Origin: Thermoplasmata archaeon
GTDB lineage: Archaea; Thermoplasmatota; Thermoplasmata; Thermoplasmatales; Thermoplasmataceae
Assembly (NCBI GenBank): GCA_021811505.1
Contig: JAJZOM010000063.1
Location: 1-8,220 of the forward strand
Length of the DNA: 8,220 nt
Direction: 5' to 3'
Of the stretch, positions 1 through 6,944 are shown in pieces. The notes beneath the pieces are model-generated. The model did not search any database. It was not told the origin of the DNA and worked only from the letters and a program-made list of their open reading frames with translations. Made by a program: the position numbers and the translations under genes. Each line of letters opens with the position of its first letter. Position 1 is the stretch's first letter.

Positions 1-152
1 GACGTATATGCAACATTTGGATTGATGTTTGAAGCATCGATCATGTAGCTTATGTTGCAGTCTCCATTGAGAAGAAGGAAAATCAGCAACCTGGATAGGC
101 CAGACTGCTTCTCAAGCACTCTTATCGGTTCCAACTTTTCTACAAAGTTCAT
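1..152 (-). CDS. Partial small winged-helix DNA-binding protein (N-terminal 50 codons, runs off left edge)
   Basis: An open frame begins with ATG at 152 and stays open to the window edge, so the gene is cut by the window and not necessarily truncated in the genome. An in-frame GTG lies directly before the ATG, with a TGA two codons further upstream, so the start is GTG at 155 or ATG at 152. The protein begins MNFVEKLEPIRVLEKQSGL. It continues with a hydrophobic helix (SRLLIFLLLNG, about residues 20-30), a short segment NISYMIDAS and a likely recognition helix INPNVAYT. This is the order of helices H1-H2-H3 in the small winged-helix proteins common in Thermoplasmata and other archaea, which are usually transcriptional regulators. 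The wing and C-terminus are outside the window. It lies on the same strand as the acyl-CoA synthetase operon but 316 bases beyond it, so it is probably transcribed separately. The winged-helix call rests on helix pattern only. Confidence 0.55.
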   Translation of the reverse strand, partial: MNFVEKLEPIRVLEKQSGLSRLLIFLLLNGDCNISYMIDASNINPNVAYT

Positions 153-468
153 CACTCTTCAACTCTTGCTATGGTGATTCACTCCCAAAGTCAGATCGCC
201 GAATATGCAATACGTAAGTTGTACAGATACTATTGCCCATCTTGTGGGATTTGATCGTTTTCAGATTCAATATGTCTCGCCAACCAGTACTTGCGAAACG
301 TTGTTTCTGTTTCTTTGAAATATCCTTAGTTGGCGGTTTAGAAACACGTTCATGGAGAAGGCGGTTTTGATGAAAGGAAGCAATGGAAAGCTGAGCCTAT
401 CCGTTTCATCCAGACTCCAAATCAGGATGTACAAAACATGAATTATCACGTCAATATGTGGCATTGGA
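153..468. other. Gene-poor intergenic stretch between the operon end and the winged-helix gene
   Basis: No convincing gene was seen. One minus-strand frame (267-464, 65 codons) begins just after the synthetase stop. Its protein shows no recognisable domain, has no clear ribosome binding site, and is rich in residues typical of translated non-coding DNA. No strong oligo-T terminator follows the synthetase gene; the best T run on the transcribed strand is only four long, near 432-436. The stretch should also contain the promoter of the winged-helix gene, but I could not pick out a convincing TATA box. Confidence 0.4.
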
Positions 469-2442
469 TTACAAATTATTCTGTGCGTTGCGCTTAGCTT
501 TTTCAGACTCCGCTAAAGCACGAATCTCTCCCATCAAATCTGGATTATCGATAGATGACAGGTTTGCAGGGAAATCTGAATTTGTAAAAATTTGCTTCAG
601 TGAGCTGCGGGATATCTTACCGGAATGGGTCTTTGGCAGGGCTGAAGTGAAATATATCTCTCTTGGAATAAAGGGCCGTCCCAGAGACTCTTCAATTCTG
701 TGCATCAGTCTTGACTTAATATCATCTCTGTTCTTGGCGCTTCTCAAGACCGCAAAACAAACTATTGCCTCCCCTTTGACATCGTCGGGAACTCCGATCG
801 CTGCGGCTTCGAATATTCCTGCATCTTTCAGTAACACTTCTTCGATCTCGGATGGTCCAATTCTTTTTCCTCCAACCTTGATCAGATCGTCTGCTCTGCC
901 GAGAAGGAACCAGAAACCATCTGAATCAGCCAGCGACCAGTCACCATGATACCAGATTCCCGGAAATTTAGACCAGTACGTGTTGAGGTACCTGCTTTTA
1001 TCTTTCCAAAAACCTTTAGTCATAGAAGGCACGGGTTTCCTGCAAACCAGATAGCCAACTGTTCCTACGACTGAGTTTCCATTATCATCGATAGAGTCAA
1101 TAGCCATACCCAGGCCCGGAGATTGCAGAGTGCAGGGCTTAAGGGGCAGGATCGGCAATGGTATGAGCAGACTTCCCATGAGTTCGGTACCGCCGGATAA
1201 ATTGATGATTGGAGTTTTTCGCCCGCCGATTTTGTCAAAAACCCACATATAGTTATCCAAATCCCAGGGTTCACCACCAGAAGCTATTATTCTAATGCCA
1301 GTCAGGTCGTATTCATTCAGTTGCTGATCTCCATATTTTCTCTGGGAACGAATCAAAGTCGGAGAAACGCCAAGTGTGGTAATGCCAAAGTTTTCGATAA
1401 AACTCCACAGCCTTGATTCTGACGGGTAATCAGGGGCGCCTCCCAGGATGGCCAGTGTTGCGCCTTGAGAAAGCGCGGCCACTATGGACCAGGGCCCCAT
1501 TACCCATCCTAAGTCGCTCAGCCAGAAGAGTCTTTCTTCGGGCATTATATCAAGGTTATACTTTCCCTCCTTTGCAGGTTGAAGTAATACGCCAATGTGA
1601 GTGTGAACAGTTCCTTTTGGTCGGCCAGTTGTGCCAGAAGAGTACAAAATCAGTGCAAAATCCTCTGCTTCCGTTTTCTCAGGCAAAACTGTTTTCCCTG
1701 CCGAAAACTCAGCTTTCCAATCTATTGTCATTCTATCGGCAAAGTCAGAAGTTTGTTTATCCTTACGCAACCGGAAAATGTATCTCATCGTGGGAATGTC
1801 GCTTCTCAGCTTTGAAACCATTTCATAGTGCAAGATTCGTTTGCCACGTCTAAGTGATACGTCAACTGTCACACAAGCAATGATGCCTGTGTCATCAAAT
1901 CGCTGCAGCAGTGCCTCAGAACCGAAGCCGGAGAAAACAGGAACAGCAATTGCGCCTATTCTTGTGATTGAGAGAAAGGCTATAACTGTCTCAGGCATCA
2001 TGGGCATAAAAATGCCAACTCTGTCGCCTCTGCTGATCCCTTCTTCTTTCAGCAGACTGGAAAAAGAACAGACTGAATTAAAGAGCATATTGTACGTGAT
2101 CTTTTCCTGCGTACCATCTTCATCCTCGAAGAGAATGGCAATATTGCTGCCTTTGCCGTTTCCTATCTGAAAATCAACAAGTTGCCCTGACAAATTGAAC
2201 TTGCCGCCTAGATACCATCGACTAAACTCCGGACCTCCGGATAAATCTAACAGTTCACTGTAAGGATGGTTCCACCGAACATTCAAATCCTTTTCAAGCG
2301 ATCTCCAAAACCACTGCTGGTCGTCAACAGACTTCTTTAATAATTCTGCTGCTACCTGAAGTCCGTGCAGCCTCATGAACCTTGAAACGTTGCTACTCTC
2401 AATCAACTCTTCTGAGGGTTTCCATATTGTTCCGTGATCCAT
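469..2442 (-). CDS. AMP-forming acyl-CoA synthetase (acetyl-CoA synthetase/acetoacetyl-CoA synthetase-like)
   Basis: 657 residues, full length for the acetyl/acetoacetyl-CoA synthetase branch of the ANL (adenylate-forming enzyme) superfamily. It converts a carboxylic acid, ATP and CoA to acyl-CoA, AMP and pyrophosphate in the cytoplasm. Residues about 40-90 form the ACAS N-terminal domain. The ATP P-loop YSSGTTGRPKG is at 267-277, the A5 motif SGGTE at 416-420, the ribose-binding Asp in YHGDW is D501, and the hinge motif GRADD is at 515-519 followed by IKVGGKRIGPSEIE. The catalytic lysine is K609 in PKTHSGKI. The position of the acetate-restricting Trp (W414 in Salmonella Acs, motif WWQTE) is Gly417 here, which implies a bigger acyl pocket; the true substrate is unknown. 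It is the last gene of a four-gene operon, 30 bases after the MBL gene. The ATG start has only a weak GTGA ribosome-binding match six bases upstream. Confidence 0.93.
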   Translation of the reverse strand: MDHGTIWKPSEELIESSNVSRFMRLHGLQVAAELLKKSVDDQQWFWRSLEKDLNVRWNHPYSELLDLSGGPEFSRWYLGGKFNLSGQLVDFQIGNGKGSNIAILFEDEDGTQEKITYNMLFNSVCSFSSLLKEEGISRGDRVGIFMPMMPETVIAFLSITRIGAIAVPVFSGFGSEALLQRFDDTGIIACVTVDVSLRRGKRILHYEMVSKLRSDIPTMRYIFRLRKDKQTSDFADRMTIDWKAEFSAGKTVLPEKTEAEDFALILYSSGTTGRPKGTVHTHIGVLLQPAKEGKYNLDIMPEERLFWLSDLGWVMGPWSIVAALSQGATLAILGGAPDYPSESRLWSFIENFGITTLGVSPTLIRSQRKYGDQQLNEYDLTGIRIIASGGEPWDLDNYMWVFDKIGGRKTPIINLSGGTELMGSLLIPLPILPLKPCTLQSPGLGMAIDSIDDNGNSVVGTVGYLVCRKPVPSMTKGFWKDKSRYLNTYWSKFPGIWYHGDWSLADSDGFWFLLGRADDLIKVGGKRIGPSEIEEVLLKDAGIFEAAAIGVPDDVKGEAIVCFAVLRSAKNRDDIKSRLMHRIEESLGRPFIPREIYFTSALPKTHSGKISRSSLKQIFTNSDFPANLSSIDNPDLMGEIRALAESEKAKRNAQNNL

Positions 2443-2472
2443 ACGCCGTCACGCGAATTCCAATTGGCGCAT

Positions 2473-3393
2473 TTACTTTTTCTCTTTTATTCTGCGGTAA
2501 TCAAGCATCCTCTCAAACAACTGCATTGTATCTGGCAATCGCTGTGCCCTTGGATTTCCCTTCAGTTCACTGAACGCTCTTGCCATATTGCCTATTATTC
2601 TTTCACTATCAGACCACAGAGCGTATTCGCCGAGATCCAAGGATGTTGCCGCTGCAAGATAATCCGTGGTTTTGTTTTCGAACAATCTTTTAGCCTGTGC
2701 TTGGACGAATTTAAGATAGCCAATAGCCTCTTTCAGAGCACCGTCGCCGTAGGCTAGTTGACCATGCCCTGGAACATATATGTCTGCATTGAGGCCAATC
2801 ATGTACTCCAGAGCCTCGATGTAACCGGCGATGCTGCCCATCATCGCAAATGGAGTGCATGGCTTGGAAAAGAGAAGATCCCCGCAAAAGACAATTTTTT
2901 CAGCAGGCAGATGAACTATTAAGTCGCTCACTGTGTGAGCATTGCTGATATGGATTACTTTGACTTCTCTGCTGCCTTGATACAGTGACAACCGATCCGT
3001 GATTGTAACATTCTGTGGAGTGTAACGCGATGCAGTAAAATCAAGTGCTGGCATTAATTTACTGAATAGCTCTTTAACGCCCGATTCTTCTTCCTCAATC
3101 ACCGATGCCCTGCAACTCTCGTGCGCAATCGTTAATGCGTCAGTGAAATAGTGGTTTGTCCATACGTGATCTGCGTGAAGGTGGGTATTTATGAGAAATC
3201 TGATCGGAAGTTTGGTCACTTTTTTGATTTCGGCCAGATAAGGCTCCACTTGTGATTGAGTCGCCAGAGAATCTACAACTATGTTCGAATCCTTGCCCAA
3301 GATTAAGCCGCTATTCCCTACAAACCACGAACCATCAGGCTGTATGTACGCGTAGACCCCATCTCTAAGCTCAATCAATCCGGTTTTCCACAT
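2473..3393 (-). CDS. Metallo-beta-lactamase-fold hydrolase (GloB/cyclase-like)
   Basis: 306 residues from the chosen ATG. The binuclear zinc signature is complete: THLHADH gives H71, H73, D75 and H76, followed by H153 in NAHTVSD, the bridging D172 in FCGDLLF and H210 in PGHGQ. Members of this broad family hydrolyse thioesters, lactones, sulfate or phosphate esters, or act as cyclases; sequence alone does not say which. There is no signal peptide, so it should be cytoplasmic. Start choice: a GTG at 3402 would add three residues, but AAGGTG (3400-3405) sits six bases before the ATG at 3393 and that GTG lies within it, so the ATG is favoured. It follows the FAH-family gene by 12 bases and precedes the synthetase gene by 30, so it is cotranscribed and probably acts on an intermediate of the same pathway (inference). 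Confidence 0.9.
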   Translation of the reverse strand: MWKTGLIELRDGVYAYIQPDGSWFVGNSGLILGKDSNIVVDSLATQSQVEPYLAEIKKVTKLPIRFLINTHLHADHVWTNHYFTDALTIAHESCRASVIEEEESGVKELFSKLMPALDFTASRYTPQNVTITDRLSLYQGSREVKVIHISNAHTVSDLIVHLPAEKIVFCGDLLFSKPCTPFAMMGSIAGYIEALEYMIGLNADIYVPGHGQLAYGDGALKEAIGYLKFVQAQAKRLFENKTTDYLAAATSLDLGEYALWSDSERIIGNMARAFSELKGNPRAQRLPDTMQLFERMLDYRRIKEKK

Positions 3394-3399
3394 TTTTAA

Positions 3400-3405
3400 C
3401 ACCTT
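3400..3405 (-). promoter_or_regulatory. Ribosome binding site that fixes the MBL-hydrolase start
   Basis: AAGGTG on the minus strand, six bases before ATG 3393, matching the anti-Shine-Dalgarno end of archaeal 16S rRNA. The alternative GTG start at 3402 overlaps this site, which makes that start unlikely. Confidence 0.65.
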
Positions 3406-4359
3406 TCATTTTTGTATGAAATTCCTTAGACTTCCAATACCTTCGGCCTCTAAGATCACCGTATCGCCAACGTCAATATTCTTCCCAAGTTCAAGACCGC
3501 AGCCTCCGCCAACTGTTCCACTTCCAATAAGGTCGCCGGGGAATACATACTCTTCATTTGACAGGTGCTCAATAATTTCAGGAAAGCTGAATTGCATATC
3601 ATCCAGATATCCTGAAGACCAAAGCGCGCCGTTTACAGAAGCCGTCATCTTGATTTTTGTCGGCTCTATTTCGTCACTCGTCGCTATGCACGGCCCAATG
3701 GCAGTCGCAAAATCCTTCCCTTTGAATGGTCCCAGTCCGACTTTCATTTCCTCAAACTGAATATCTCTTGCTGAAAAATCGTTGAAAATAGTATAGCCGA
3801 AAATATATTTCGAGGCATTCTCTTTGGATATGTCCTTGCCTTTTTTGCCTATTATCATACCAAGCTCAAGTTCATAGTCCAGTTTGCTGGTATATCGCGG
3901 CTTCTTGATGACATCGTCTGGGCCAAAAATCGCATCCGGGTTGCCCTTATAGCACACCGGAAATTTCGACCAGTTTTCGGGTGTCTTTCCGCCAAAGGAG
4001 GTACTCACGTGTTTCAGACCCACCATGAAGTCGTGAATTCTCCAAGGCCTGGGCAGCGGCGCGCATAATTTGACCTGGCCGAACTCAAAAATTGCACTAT
4101 CACCATCGGGTCCTTCAGAAATGCCTTTGTTGAGTGCATCAGAAATCAATTCCTCAGACCATCTCCAGTTTCTGATTAATTCCAGCATCGATGTACTGCC
4201 CATGACCTCGGACAGATCCCGGAAATTGTCATGCCCTCTATCTTTCAGCAGCCTGGCGACTACAAGATTGATATCAACCAGCTGATCTTTCTTGTTTCTT
4301 ACGCCTGTTCTTGCCGCCACACCAAATTGAGTCTTAACTGCGAACGTGTACAGTTTCAA
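3406..4359 (-). CDS. Fumarylacetoacetate hydrolase (FAH) family protein
   Basis: 317 residues from the chosen TTG, normal for full-length FAH-family enzymes with a short N-terminal domain. The family hydrolyses, hydrates or decarboxylates beta-diketo or keto-enol acids using a divalent metal. Likely metal ligands are D110 (HDFMVG), E163 and E165 (LDYELELG) and D194 (FNDFSARD). H117 lies seven residues after D110, as the catalytic His133 does after Asp126 in mammalian FAH. R198, Q201 and the KGKDFAT segment (about 213-219) also match FAH positions, and the C-terminus carries GSGTVGGGCGLELG. Start choice: a GTG at 4377 would add six residues, but GGAGG (4367-4371) lies inside that extension and seven bases before TTG at 4359. 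The TTG gives the N-terminus MKLYTFAV. It lies 20 bases after the MFS gene and 12 before the MBL gene. The exact substrate is unknown. Confidence 0.92.
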   Translation of the reverse strand: MKLYTFAVKTQFGVAARTGVRNKKDQLVDINLVVARLLKDRGHDNFRDLSEVMGSTSMLELIRNWRWSEELISDALNKGISEGPDGDSAIFEFGQVKLCAPLPRPWRIHDFMVGLKHVSTSFGGKTPENWSKFPVCYKGNPDAIFGPDDVIKKPRYTSKLDYELELGMIIGKKGKDISKENASKYIFGYTIFNDFSARDIQFEEMKVGLGPFKGKDFATAIGPCIATSDEIEPTKIKMTASVNGALWSSGYLDDMQFSFPEIIEHLSNEEYVFPGDLIGSGTVGGGCGLELGKNIDVGDTVILEAEGIGSLRNFIQK

Positions 4360-4366
4360 TCGGATG

Positions 4367-4371
4367 CCTCC
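4367..4371 (-). promoter_or_regulatory. Ribosome binding site that fixes the FAH-family start
   Basis: GGAGG on the minus strand, seven bases upstream of TTG 4359. It lies inside the coding sequence if the upstream GTG (4377) is used, so it argues for the TTG start. Confidence 0.7.
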
Positions 4372-4379
4372 ATGCACTT

Positions 4380-5615
4380 TCAGTTTTCTTTTGTCTTATT
4401 CATGTTTTCCATTTTAATCTTGAAGGGCTCCTTCATAAATAACAGGAATGTGAGGAATATCAGTGAAACTACTCCCAGAAATGTCCATGCAGACGTATAA
4501 TTTGCCGTGGCGATTATGCCAAAAATTGTTGGTATAATGAATCCACCTATCGCGGCCAAAGACAGTAAAAGTCCGGCTGCAAGAGCAAGATTCTGAGGTG
4601 AGATGGTGCCCATTATGCCCGGTGCTGAGGTGAATGCTGCAAAAGCGGCTATCAAACAGAATCCCACAAGGCCAGCGACAATCCATACTGCAATGGCCGG
4701 GTTAATCAGCATTGAGAAAAACGAGATTCCTGTTATGAAAGTGAATGTCCCAAAAACTACCTTCACACGCTTCACCTTATCGGTTAACAGACCGCCAACA
4801 ATTGATCCCGGAATGCCCATCAACAATACAACTGTGCCGATAGTTGCTGCAGAAAGCACGTTGAACTTCAGCACAGCTAGAGCGTAAGTGGAAATGAGCT
4901 CGGAAGTTGTGAAATAGGCGCCATAGGAGCCCAGAATAGCCAGACCCAGAAGCCACAGATTCCTGTTTGCAAAAACTTCTTTCAAGTCCTTCTTGGTTAG
5001 TTTTCCGCCTGCCAGCCTTGTTTCACCGGCAGGCATGCGTATGAGCCCGACAACTATGGCGGCTATAATTATGCCGATTACACCTGTCATGAAGAGATAA
5101 TTTCTCCATCCGAGTGCTGCAGCAATAACTGCCCCGTATTCCAGCACCAATGCAGCTCCTATCGTGAATCCGACACCGCCTACGAGTCCATTGGCCAGGT
5201 TTATTTCTGCATTCCTGAACCAGACATTTGTCAGACCGAACGAGATGCCTACAACAAAGGAAGCGCCAATACCTGACAATACTCTCATTGCGACCATGAA
5301 TGGAAAGTTTGGTGATACACCGGACAATATGGAACCCAATGACTCTACAAGGAATCCCAAAAGCAGCATTTTTCTTGCACCAAACCTGTTAGCGAAGGCA
5401 CCAACAGGTAGATGGAATACGCCGTAACCGGCTAGAAATACTCCAATGAGCAGCCCGAATTGGGCGACACCTATGTTAAACAACGGAGCAATATATCCAA
5501 AGGTGCCGACGATATTAAACCAGTTCAGAGTAGCTTCCACCAGACTCAGTACAAGCAGAGGTAGTATCAACCATCTGCCTTTCAACGGCGCGAACGTTTT
5601 TTCACTTACTGACAA
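4380..5615 (-). CDS. Major facilitator superfamily (MFS) transporter
   Basis: 411 residues with about twelve hydrophobic membrane segments (roughly 14-36, 50-68, 82-99, 105-127, 142-162, 169-193, then 219-240, 255-277, 284-304, 308-329, 340-363 and 373-394). A charged central loop lies at about 194-218 (KLTKKDLKEVFANRN). This 6+6 layout is that of an MFS carrier in the cytoplasmic membrane. The motif A region after TM2 reads GAFANRFGARK (72-82), with Asn where Asp is usual. A weaker echo, GGLLTDKVKRVK, follows TM8. The start is TTG at 5615 because an in-frame TGA lies six codons upstream and GAGGGG sits eight bases before the TTG. It is the first gene of the operon, and its neighbours suggest it carries the organic acid that they process. 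The substrate and the direction of transport cannot be told from sequence. Confidence 0.92.
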   Translation of the reverse strand: MSVSEKTFAPLKGRWLILPLLVLSLVEATLNWFNIVGTFGYIAPLFNIGVAQFGLLIGVFLAGYGVFHLPVGAFANRFGARKMLLLGFLVESLGSILSGVSPNFPFMVAMRVLSGIGASFVVGISFGLTNVWFRNAEINLANGLVGGVGFTIGAALVLEYGAVIAAALGWRNYLFMTGVIGIIIAAIVVGLIRMPAGETRLAGGKLTKKDLKEVFANRNLWLLGLAILGSYGAYFTTSELISTYALAVLKFNVLSAATIGTVVLLMGIPGSIVGGLLTDKVKRVKVVFGTFTFITGISFFSMLINPAIAVWIVAGLVGFCLIAAFAAFTSAPGIMGTISPQNLALAAGLLLSLAAIGGFIIPTIFGIIATANYTSAWTFLGVVSLIFLTFLLFMKEPFKIKMENMNKTKEN

Positions 5616-5623
5616 TTTTAATT

Positions 5624-5629
5624 CCCCTC
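5624..5629 (-). promoter_or_regulatory. Ribosome binding site of the MFS gene
   Basis: GAGGGG on the minus strand, eight bases before TTG 5615. It supports the TTG, which is the only start available before the upstream in-frame TGA (5631-5633). Confidence 0.6.
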
Positions 5630-5672
5630 TTCATATTGTAAATAAAAAACTGGCGGAGTATTATGAAGTCTG

Positions 5673-5687
5673 TATTTAAAATTTCGT
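5673..5687 (-). promoter_or_regulatory. Archaeal promoter (BRE plus TATA box) of the MFS-FAH-MBL-synthetase operon
   Basis: On the minus strand the bases read CGAAATTTTAAATA: a purine-rich BRE-like CGAAA followed by a TATA box TTTTAAATA (5673-5681). With the usual spacing of about 25 bases, transcription would start near 5648-5652. That gives a leader of roughly 35 bases that includes the GAGGGG site. No other good promoter is seen in the short gaps downstream, so the four genes are probably one transcript. Confidence 0.55.
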
Positions 5688-5811
5688 CGAGTGATTTAAC
5701 GTGGTTTCTTGGACCATGTCAGTCTGCCGAAGAAGACTCGATTCCTGGTTCTTCCAGTGGAAAGGACTTCTTGGATTTTGAATCACTCTGCGGAATAAAG
5801 GATTGATTGCC

Positions 5812-6337
5812 TCACTTCATTTCCATACTTTTCAGTCTGTTAGCTGGAGAAATAGTTCTCGGTGTCATGTTACCTATGGTTTGGTCTTGGTGCACATTGA
5901 CGTTGTTGCAGCCGTGGAATGCTACCGCTATGTATTCTGTCAGCCTCCCCATAGCTTCCGAACTCATTTGGCCAGATATGCCAGTTGTTCAACCTGCTGT
6001 GAAATGACTCAACGTGTCACAGCGCGGGTTCAGTATTACGCTCTCTCATGTTCCCCGAGAAGACATATGCAAGCGACTGCCCCGTGAATTTGCCCACATG
6101 ATTGAGCGGAAATGGTGGAGAATGTTGAGCAGTATCGCCAGCGTTTTTGGCAAAAGTTAGAGCAACGTTTCCACTTTCGGTATAGGTCAGTATCTCCATC
6201 TAGTATTATCCAACAACAGTTAGAAGTACCTAAGAGACCATGAATGTGCCGTAAATCAGGACACCATTCCGAAGGAGATATGGCCTTTTATCAAGAGCGG
6301 CATCGGATGTGACGATAACGTAGAATATATTGGTCCC
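5812..6337 (-). pseudogene. Decayed IS3-like DDE (rve-core) transposase
   Basis: Translated pieces match the integrase core of IS3-type transposases but are broken. In the frame of 6017-6199, the segment LNHVGKFTGQS (about 6074-6106) stands where the second catalytic Asp motif (SDNG-x-FTGQS type) is expected, with the Asp lost. A TGA at 6017-6019 interrupts the frame, which then continues as HVESFHSRL (catalytic Glu at 6008-6010) and IWPNEFGSYGEA. Near 5945 the frame shifts, and the C-terminal part continues as AFHGCNN and TIGNMTPR, ending at a TGA at 5812-5814. Upstream, degraded pieces of the same frame (TNIFYVIVTSD from about 6337) resemble the first-Asp region, with several stops between. 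The N-terminal helix-turn-helix part and the terminal inverted repeats were not found. The element cannot move by itself. Confidence 0.75.
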
Positions 6338-6373
6338 TTACTATAAGGTCAACAGAATAATTGGGTTGTGTGC

Positions 6374-6393
6374 AAAAAAAGGAAGAGGTTTGA
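6374..6393 (-). terminator. Oligo-T terminator after pilin 1
   Basis: On the transcribed strand the sequence just after the stop is TCAAACCTCTTCC followed by T7 (6374-6380). The 11-base element TCAAACCTCTT (6383-6393) recurs after the second pilin gene (7170-7180), also ahead of a T run, so the terminator region belongs to the duplicated unit. Archaeal termination typically uses such T runs. Confidence 0.55.
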
Positions 6394-6404
6394 TTTCAGG
6401 TATT

Positions 6405-6884
6405 TTACAGAGTTGTCGAGCCGAGCGATGAGCCACCGTCGTACAGTGTAACGGAGGTCCCTGCGAGGGACGTGCCAGATGCGCCCGCGATGTTGAAGTA
6501 GTCTCCTGCCTGCAGGTAAGTTATGCTATTACCGGATATGACGACAAAAGACACAGTGTAGGTGCTACCAGAGAGTTTGATGGTCCCTCCGCTAACGGCT
6601 GGAGCAGTGACAGTGTATGAAGTGCCACCAATGACAATCTTTAGGTCTGTTATGTGTATGTTGCTCGCCGAAACACTCGCAATAGACACCGTGGAGTTAT
6701 TGGCTGCATTCGACGCCTCAGTTAATCCCGCACTGTTCGCTGTTCCTGGCGAGTGAGTGAACCCGCTCACCATCACATACAGGACGGCTGCGAGCACGAC
6801 TGTAATCGCCACCATTAATATGGTTGCGATGACAGGCGATACCGCGCTGTCCTTCATTCTCTTTGCAAATCTTTTGCTGTTCAT
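6405..6884 (-). CDS. Type IV pilin-like protein, archaeal Pilin_N (DUF1628) type, copy 1
   Basis: 159 residues. The positively charged leader MNSKRFAKRMKDS is followed by AVSPVIATILMVAITVVL, the class III signal peptide and hydrophobic helix of archaeal type IV pilins (Pfam Pilin_N). A PibD-type prepilin peptidase probably cleaves after Ser13. The helix (14-41) would pack in the pilus core, and the Gly/Ser/Thr-rich rest forms the exposed domain. N62 and N63 lie in overlapping N-glycosylation sequons (NNS, NST). The ATG at 6884 has AGGA eight bases upstream. Residues 1-90 are almost identical to the second pilin. The segment about 91-111 is different, ISGNS/YLQAGD is shared, and the tail VTLYDGG-SLGSTTL is shared. 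No pilus assembly ATPase or membrane platform gene is in the window. Adhesion or surface-filament function is inferred from family membership. Confidence 0.9.
   Translation of the reverse strand: MNSKRFAKRMKDSAVSPVIATILMVAITVVLAAVLYVMVSGFTHSPGTANSAGLTEASNAANNSTVSIASVSASNIHITDLKIVIGGTSYTVTAPAVSGGTIKLSGSTYTVSFVVISGNSITYLQAGDYFNIAGASGTSLAGTSVTLYDGGSSLGSTTL
6726..6884 (-). repeat. Direct repeat, left copy (pilin N-terminal coding region)
   Basis: This 159-base block aligns without gaps to 7529-7687. I count about ten differences by eye (roughly 94 % identity), most of them silent. It covers pilin residues 1-53. Similarity falls sharply further into the genes, so this half either diverged late or is kept alike by gene conversion. 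Confidence 0.85.
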
Positions 6885-6891
6885 TTATTAT

Positions 6892-6912
6892 GTCCTGCTG
6901 ACCTTCATCAGC
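6892..6912 (-). promoter_or_regulatory. Leader hairpin plus Shine-Dalgarno of pilin 1
   Basis: On the minus strand GCTGA-TGAAGG-TCAGC (6897-6912) can form a five-base-pair stem with a six-base loop. It is followed without a gap by AGGAC (6892-6896), eight bases before the ATG counted from AGGA. The second pilin gene has the same arrangement with a different stem sequence. Confidence 0.45.
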
Positions 6913-6936
6913 GACAGCTAAGTTTTCCTTTTCTTA

Positions 6937-6944
6937 ATAAAAGG
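6937..6944 (-). promoter_or_regulatory. TATA box of pilin 1
   Basis: CCTTTTAT on the minus strand, 52 bases between the box and the ATG. The same octamer stands 51 bases before the second pilin ATG, although the sequence between differs. Normal archaeal spacing would start transcription near 6911-6915, about at the 5' side of the leader hairpin. Confidence 0.5.

Noticed and set aside
267..464. 65-codon minus-strand open frame just after the synthetase stop
   Set aside because: No recognisable domain, no ribosome binding site and a composition like translated non-coding DNA. Kept only as part of the intergenic description.
458..949. 163-codon plus-strand open frame
   Set aside because: Lies antisense to the C-terminal domain of the acyl-CoA synthetase, whose motifs are intact. 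The antisense product is Ser/Pro-rich with no domain.
1413..1853. 146-codon plus-strand open frame and two shorter overlapping ones
   Set aside because: Antisense shadow of the synthetase core that contains the ATP-binding motif.
4603..4887. 94-codon plus-strand open frame (also 5164-5427)
   Set aside because: Antisense to membrane segments of the MFS transporter. Thr/Pro/Asn-rich products are typical of reverse-complemented hydrophobic codons.
5803..6087. 94-codon plus-strand open frame
   Set aside because: Overlaps the transposase remnant on the opposite strand and shows no domain. The minus-strand reading explains the sequence better.
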